This document shows positions 7,641-10,979 of a stretch of 10,979 nt of DNA, piece after piece. The DNA lies in NCBI GenBank assembly GCA_041586155.1, contig JBFHAT010000075.1, forward strand, positions 1-10,979, written 5' to 3'. Made by a program: the position numbers and the translations under genes. The DNA is from JBFGJH01 sp041586155. Its GTDB lineage: Bacteria; Actinomycetota; Acidimicrobiia; Spongiisociales; JAENVV01. Within the stretch, counting starts at the first letter, position 1, and every line of letters begins with the position of its first letter. Below the pieces are notes generated by a model, which did not search any database, had not been told where the DNA came from, and worked only from the letters and a program-made list of their open reading frames with translations.

Positions 7641-7682
7641 CGGGGCGGTGCTGGGTCCTCGCGGAGCATCGGCACCGCCCCG
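7641..7682 (+). terminator. Strong hairpin after the DUF305 gene, without T-tract
   Basis: CGGGGCGGTGC (7641-7651) pairs perfectly with GCACCGCCCCG (7672-7682), an 11-base-pair GC-rich stem, with a 20-base loop that can itself form a small CTC-GCG-GAG hairpin. It begins 12 bases after the stop of the DUF305 gene and precedes the regulator gene by 79 bases, the right place for a terminator. No T-run follows, so it would be a U-less terminator of the kind often proposed in high-GC actinobacteria. Confidence 0.6.
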
Positions 7683-7735
7683 CTTCACCTAGAGCGAGGC
7701 GTCTGCGCAGTCGTTCGAGCTGCCCTCCTACTAAC

Positions 7736-7749
7736 CTGGTACAGATGTT
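7736..7749 (+). promoter_or_regulatory. Candidate RpiR operator, copy C (autoregulatory)
   Basis: CTGGTACAGATGTT lies 12 bases before the ATG of the RpiR-type regulator and just ahead of its ribosome binding site (GGAAG at 7751-7755). It matches the two copies in the 4409-4525 gap (YTGGTACAGWYGTK). The 17-base stretch 7733-7749 has weak outer symmetry (AACnT...AnGTT). Its position fits autoregulation of the regulator-oxygenase pair. The binding protein is inferred, not shown. Confidence 0.5.
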
Positions 7750-7761
7750 CGGAAGTGGATC

Positions 7762-8652
7762 ATGACCCGAACGGACGTACCGACAGGGGATGTGCTGGAC
7801 CGGCTGGTGGCAGCCATGGCGGGCATGAGCCCGCAGCTGCGGAAGGCTGCCGCCTTCGTGCTCGACCATCCCGACGAGGTGGTGTTCGCCTCCGTTCGGG
7901 AGCTGGCCGAAGCCGCCGAGGTCAAGCCGAACACGCTGGTGCGCCTCGCCCGGGCGATCGGCTACGACGGATACGACGAACTGCGGGAGCCCTTCCGGCT
8001 AGCGCTGCGCGAGCGAGCCAATCCGTTCCCCGACCGTGCCCAATGGCTCCAAGAGCTGGCCGCCGGCGGCCGGCTCGCCTCCTTGTACGCCGACATCGCC
8101 GGAGCTGCCCTGTCCAACCTCGAGCAGATGTTCGAAAAGGCCACGGTGGACGAGCTCGCGTCCATCGCCGACCGGATCGTCGGATCGCGCCGCACCTACG
8201 TCATCGGCGTCGGCGCCAACTACGCACTGGCTCACAACTTCGCTTATCTCGTGGGCATGGCCATCGAGCAGGTGGTCGCCGTGCCGACGGACGGCAATCT
8301 GCCGATGGACATCGTGGTACGGGCCGGACCCGACGACGTCGTCGTGGCGATGACTTTCGAGCCGTACCGGGCCGAGGTGGTACAGGCGGTCGAGGCGGCA
8401 AGAACGCAAGGCGCGATCGTCGTGGCTATCACCGATAGCCACGGTTCCCCCATCGCCGCCGACGCCGATCACGTGATCCTGGCCCCGTCCGGCACGCCAC
8501 AGTTCTTTCCTTCTACGCTGGCCGCAGCGGCCGCTTTGGAGACGCTGGCGTCGTTCATCGTCGCCGACGCCGACCCGGCGGTGATTGCCGCCATCGAGCG
8601 CTTTCACCAGCGCCGCTACGACGTGGGCGTGTACTGGAAGGGCGAGGCATGA
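7762..8652 (+). CDS. MurR/RpiR family transcriptional regulator (HTH + SIS)
   Basis: The 296-residue protein has the standard RpiR layout. An N-terminal HTH domain (about 10-85) contains LRKAAAFVLDHPDEVVFASV (26-45), the recognition region ELAEAAEVKPNTLVRLARAIGY (47-68) and YDELRE (71-76). A SIS domain follows (about 125-270), with TYVIGVGANYALAHNFAYL (145-163) and VVAMTFEPYRAEVV (194-207). The two loops that usually bind sugar phosphate (GxGxS and SxSGxT) are altered here to GVGANY and TFEPYR, so the ligand is probably not a simple phosphosugar. The ATG has GGAAG six bases upstream, and a motif shared with the flavoenzyme promoter gap lies just before that. The gene overlaps the Rieske oxygenase gene by ATGA, so the two are co-translated. 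It is likely the local regulator of the demethylation genes on both strands, which is an inference from motif sharing and position. Confidence 0.9.
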   Translation: MTRTDVPTGDVLDRLVAAMAGMSPQLRKAAAFVLDHPDEVVFASVRELAEAAEVKPNTLVRLARAIGYDGYDELREPFRLALRERANPFPDRAQWLQELAAGGRLASLYADIAGAALSNLEQMFEKATVDELASIADRIVGSRRTYVIGVGANYALAHNFAYLVGMAIEQVVAVPTDGNLPMDIVVRAGPDDVVVAMTFEPYRAEVVQAVEAARTQGAIVVAITDSHGSPIAADADHVILAPSGTPQFFPSTLAAAAALETLASFIVADADPAVIAAIERFHQRRYDVGVYWKGEA

Positions 8653-9755
8653 CCGAAGACGCTCGGTGGGCCACCTATGTCGCCCCGCAGCGGGCGATGA
8701 AGGCGGCGGTCTATCTCGACCAGGACGTGTTCCGGCGAGAGCTGGATACGGTGCTGGCGTCGACATGGCAGTACGCCTGCCACGTCTCGCAGCTCGAACA
8801 GCCCGGCGACTACGTAAGTTTCGAGGTTGGCGGTGAGTCCCTGTTCGCCGTTCGCGACAACGACGGGGTGGTGCGGACGTTCTACAACGTGTGCCGGCAC
8901 CGCGGCCATCAGCTCGTCGAGGGCGAAGGTTCGCGCCGGCTGATCGTCTGCCCCTATCACGCCTGGTCGTACAAGCTGGACGGCAACCTGCACAAAGCCC
9001 CTCACACCGACGGGCGCGCCGGATTCGATGCCGGTGAGATCTGCCTCGCCACCGTCCCCACCGAAGATTTCCTGGGGTTCCTGTTCGTCAACCTCGACCC
9101 TTCCGCCCCGCCCATGGACGAGCTCTATCCAGGCGTCCGGGAGGCGATTCGGGAGTTCCTCCCCACGATCGATCGCATGCGCCCGATCGAGAAGCGGCAT
9201 TTTCTGGCCGAGTCGAACTGGAAGGTGGCGGTGGAGAACTACAACGAGTGTTACCACTGCCGCAACGCCCACCCCTCCTTCTCCAAAGGCGTGGTACTGC
9301 CCGATACCTACACCATCAAGCCGATCGGCCAGTGCCTGCACCACGAAGCGGACAGCTCGCCCGACCAGTACTACGAGATCGACCTCGATGCCTCACCCCA
9401 CGCCGCTCAGTACACCTCGTTCTACCTCTGGCCGCTGTTCTCTTTCCAGGTGTATCCGGGACCGGTGCTGAACACGTTTTGCTGGCGACCCCAGGCGGTT
9501 GATCGCACCCCCTTCTTTCGTGAGTGGTTCAGCGTCGACGGCGAAGATTCCGAGACGGTGCGTCGGGTGGCCGAGGAGGACGCCAAGACCACGGTGGCCG
9601 AAGACCTCGACCTGGTGCGATCGGTGCAGCGGGGCATGGCCAGCCGCGGGTACCAGCCCGGTCCGCTGGTGCTCGATCCCGAGATGGGCTTGAACAGCGA
9701 GCACACGGTGGCGGCCATCAAGGCGTGGTATCAAGAGGCGATCGGCCGAGCCTGA
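8649..9755 (+). CDS. Rieske 2Fe-2S non-haem iron oxygenase, large subunit (betaine/carnitine monooxygenase-like)
   Basis: The 368-residue protein is the length of CntA and stachydrine demethylase-type oxygenases. The Rieske cluster motif is C82-R-H84 ... C101-P-Y-H104 within YNVCRHRGHQLV and VCPYHAWSY. The catalytic domain has ESNWKVAVENYNECYHC (188-204), with His203 and His208 as mononuclear iron ligands and Glu200 where most ring-hydroxylating dioxygenases have the bridging Asp. CntA also uses Glu there. The third iron ligand should be Asp319 or Asp321 in AEDLDLVRSVQRG. Enzymes of this branch typically remove N-methyl groups or cleave quaternary amines with O2 and electrons from a separate flavin/ferredoxin reductase. 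No reductase gene is in the window. The start overlaps the regulator stop (ATGA). With two folate-linked flavoenzymes nearby, it probably does the first demethylation of a quaternary amine. The substrate is unknown; a plain aromatic substrate is less likely. Confidence 0.88.
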   Translation: MTEDARWATYVAPQRAMKAAVYLDQDVFRRELDTVLASTWQYACHVSQLEQPGDYVSFEVGGESLFAVRDNDGVVRTFYNVCRHRGHQLVEGEGSRRLIVCPYHAWSYKLDGNLHKAPHTDGRAGFDAGEICLATVPTEDFLGFLFVNLDPSAPPMDELYPGVREAIREFLPTIDRMRPIEKRHFLAESNWKVAVENYNECYHCRNAHPSFSKGVVLPDTYTIKPIGQCLHHEADSSPDQYYEIDLDASPHAAQYTSFYLWPLFSFQVYPGPVLNTFCWRPQAVDRTPFFREWFSVDGEDSETVRRVAEEDAKTTVAEDLDLVRSVQRGMASRGYQPGPLVLDPEMGLNSEHTVAAIKAWYQEAIGRA

Positions 9756-9757
9756 CG

Positions 9758-9777
9758 GAGGCGCGGATCTACGCCTC
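9758..9777. terminator. Weak bidirectional hairpin between convergent genes
   Basis: GAGGCG (9758-9763) pairs with CGCCTC (9772-9777) around an 8-base loop, exactly in the 13-base gap between the convergent Rieske and SDR genes and overlapping the end of the latter. The stem is only six pairs and no T-run is present on either strand, so this is a tentative terminator. Confidence 0.3.
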
Positions 9778-10608
9778 GACGTGGTCGCGCCAGGAGTGGG
9801 CCGGCTCGAAGCCGAGCATCCGCCGTGCCTTGTCGATCGACAACAACGTGTCAGTGCCCTCGACGGTGACGCGCATGGGAACGTCGGGATACACCTCTTG
9901 CATCAGATCGGCGCTGGGTCGGGTCATGCACGTGTCGGCCGCAGCGACCAGGAAAGCCTCATGGCCGGACGCATCGGCTTCGAGTGCCAGCCGGGTCGCT
10001 TGCGCAACGTCGCGGGAATCGACGTAGCCCCACAGATTCCACGCCCTCAGGTTGGGATCGTCCCAGAACCCGGGGAAGCGCTGGTAGTCGTGCTCCTCCA
10101 TGACGTTCGAGTAGCGCAACGACACGAAAGGGATGCCGGACCAGCGGTTGAATTGTTCAGCCATCGCCTCTCCAACCAGCTTGGACAAGGCGTAGTGGAA
10201 CTCGGGGAGGCGGGGGTGCTCTTCGTCGATCGGGGCGTAGCGGGGACGCTCCCGATCGAACGGCAACCCGATCAGCGTCTCTGACGAGGCCCACACCACG
10301 CGCTCCAGACCGAGCGCCACCGACGCGCTGAACACGTGATACGTGGACATCGTGTTGACGCGAAACGTCTCGCCGTCCGGCACCACGTTGGGGGCGGGAA
10401 TGGCGGCCAAGTGGACCACGGCAGATGCCCCTTGCAGCACGTCATACACCTGCCCAAGGTCGGTCAGATCGGCAACGATGGTCGGAGCGTCCGGTTCCCG
10501 TGAGGCGGCGATGTCGACGTCGACGACCTCGTGACCATGCTCGCGAAGGTCGGCAACCACGGCCCGACCGGCCTTGCCGCTCCCTCCTGTGACCACCACT
10601 CTGCCCAT
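9769..10608 (-). CDS. NAD(P)-dependent epimerase/dehydratase (extended SDR family)
   Basis: The 279-residue protein is a somewhat short extended SDR. It opens with the Rossmann motif VVVTGGSGKAG (4-14), with Asp32 at the end of strand two suggesting NAD preference, ADLTD (46-50) at the adenine pocket and VVHLAA (64-69). Catalytic residues are Ser108/Ser109 in WASSE and Tyr139/Lys143 in YALSK. The later segments LRYSNVM (164-170) and GYVDSRDVAQA (194-204) are also typical. Homologues act on nucleotide sugars or on uronic acids, and nothing here fixes the substrate. The ATG at 10608 has GGAGG at 10617-10621, eight bases upstream, and the gene starts 15 bases after the thioesterase stop, so the two probably form an operon. 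It converges on the Rieske gene with a 13-base gap. A link to the demethylation locus is not shown. Confidence 0.86.
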   Translation of the reverse strand: MGRVVVTGGSGKAGRAVVADLREHGHEVVDVDIAASREPDAPTIVADLTDLGQVYDVLQGASAVVHLAAIPAPNVVPDGETFRVNTMSTYHVFSASVALGLERVVWASSETLIGLPFDRERPRYAPIDEEHPRLPEFHYALSKLVGEAMAEQFNRWSGIPFVSLRYSNVMEEHDYQRFPGFWDDPNLRAWNLWGYVDSRDVAQATRLALEADASGHEAFLVAAADTCMTRPSADLMQEVYPDVPMRVTVEGTDTLLSIDKARRMLGFEPAHSWRDHVEA

Positions 10609-10623
10609 CCTCTGTTCCTCCCG

Positions 10624-10979
10624 TCAGTCCAACACCGTCATCATCGTGGCGGTCATCATGGCCACCGGCTTGCCTCCGCCGGGCGGCTCGACGACTCCTT
10701 GACACACGGTGAGAGTGCGGCCCGGCTTGACGACCCAACCTCGCGCCACGTATTCCTCGTCGCTCGCCGGGCGCAGCAGATTCACCTTGTACTCGACCGT
10801 GAGTACCCGTGCGCCGGCGGGCATCAGCGCGAAAGCGGCGTAGCCGCACGCCGAATCCAACGCTGCGGTGAGCACCCCGGCGTGGATGAACCCGTCCTGC
10901 TGGTCGATGGCGGCACTGTTCTTCAGGCCCAGCTCCACCCAACCCGGGCCCAGGTCAACCAGCTCGATCCCCAACGTCC
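10624..10979 (-). CDS. PaaI-like hotdog-fold thioesterase (N-terminus beyond right edge)
   Basis: 117 residues are visible. The frame stays open to the window edge. A TTG at 10974 could be a start, but it falls inside the usual family phrase TLGIELVDLGPGWVEL, which normally follows 15-25 more residues, so I treat the gene as 5'-truncated. The hotdog core shows IHAGVLTAALDSACGYAAF, in which the His (of the HGG-like motif, here HAG) and the Asp ten positions before the GYAAF segment match the PaaI active site. VLTVEYKVNLLRPA and ARGWVVKPGRTLTVCQG then follow, as usual. The expected reaction is hydrolysis of an acyl-CoA thioester, acting as a small oligomer in the cytosol. It sits 15 bases ahead of the SDR gene as a likely operon partner. 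The acyl substrate is unknown. Confidence 0.85.
   Translation of the reverse strand, partial: TLGIELVDLGPGWVELGLKNSAAIDQQDGFIHAGVLTAALDSACGYAAFALMPAGARVLTVEYKVNLLRPASDEEYVARGWVVKPGRTLTVCQGVVEPPGGGKPVAMMTATMMTVLD

Noticed and set aside
6393..7688. 431-codon minus-strand open frame spanning the flavoenzyme start, the gap and the DUF305 gene
   Set aside because: It crosses a divergent promoter gap and overlaps two well-supported genes on both strands; its sequence is low in complexity and matches no family.
8378..8385. Fourth copy of the octamer TGGTACAG
   Set aside because: It lies inside the RpiR coding sequence, encodes Val-Val-Gln-Ala in frame, and does not match the flanks of the 14-base consensus, so it is probably chance coding sequence.
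10624..10974. TTG at 10974 as the true start of the thioesterase
   Set aside because: The frame is open to the edge, and the TTG codes the Leu in the conserved LGIELVDLGPG phrase, so the start very likely lies beyond the window.

Overview
This GC-rich window uses GTG starts freely and packs genes with 1-4 base overlaps, which suggests a high-GC actinobacterium. No 16S or other marker is present, so lineage below that is not resolved. I see no tRNA, rRNA, CRISPR array, insertion sequence or phage gene. Apart from the promoter-containing gaps described below, nearly everything is coding.

Layout. The left two-thirds (1-6940) is a run of five minus-strand genes. In transcription order they are: a GcvT-family FAD oxidoreductase (4526-6940); a 117-base gap holding two copies of a short motif; a second, divergent GcvT-family FAD oxidoreductase of the dimethylglycine/sarcosine dehydrogenase type (1976-4408); a class III PLP aminotransferase resembling glutamate-1-semialdehyde aminomutase (652-1938); a carboxymuconolactone decarboxylase-family protein (272-652); and the start of an Asp/Glu racemase/maleate isomerase-like gene that runs off the left edge (1-275). 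The last three overlap end to end. On the plus strand lie a three-helix membrane protein with a DUF305 domain (7056-7628), a strong hairpin, a MurR/RpiR-type regulator (7762-8652) and, overlapping it by ATGA, a Rieske non-haem iron oxygenase large subunit (8649-9755). The right edge holds a convergent minus-strand pair: a PaaI-like thioesterase cut by the window edge (10624-10979) and an extended SDR epimerase/dehydratase (9769-10608).

How the genes may work together (inference). A Rieske N-demethylase-type oxygenase next to two FAD/folate demethylase-like enzymes fits stepwise stripping of N-methyl groups from a betaine-like compound. The Rieske enzyme would open the quaternary amine, and the two flavoenzymes would remove the remaining methyls to a folate carrier. 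The aminotransferase, carboxymuconolactone decarboxylase-like protein and racemase/isomerase-like protein would then handle the freed amino acid or its carbon skeleton. The substrate cannot be named from sequence.

The best new signal is a shared 14-base motif (YTGGTACAGWYGTK). It sits just upstream of the RpiR gene and twice in the gap before the second flavoenzyme, and nowhere else that I found with that extended match. It is a good candidate for the RpiR operator, which would tie the plus- and minus-strand halves of the locus into one regulon.
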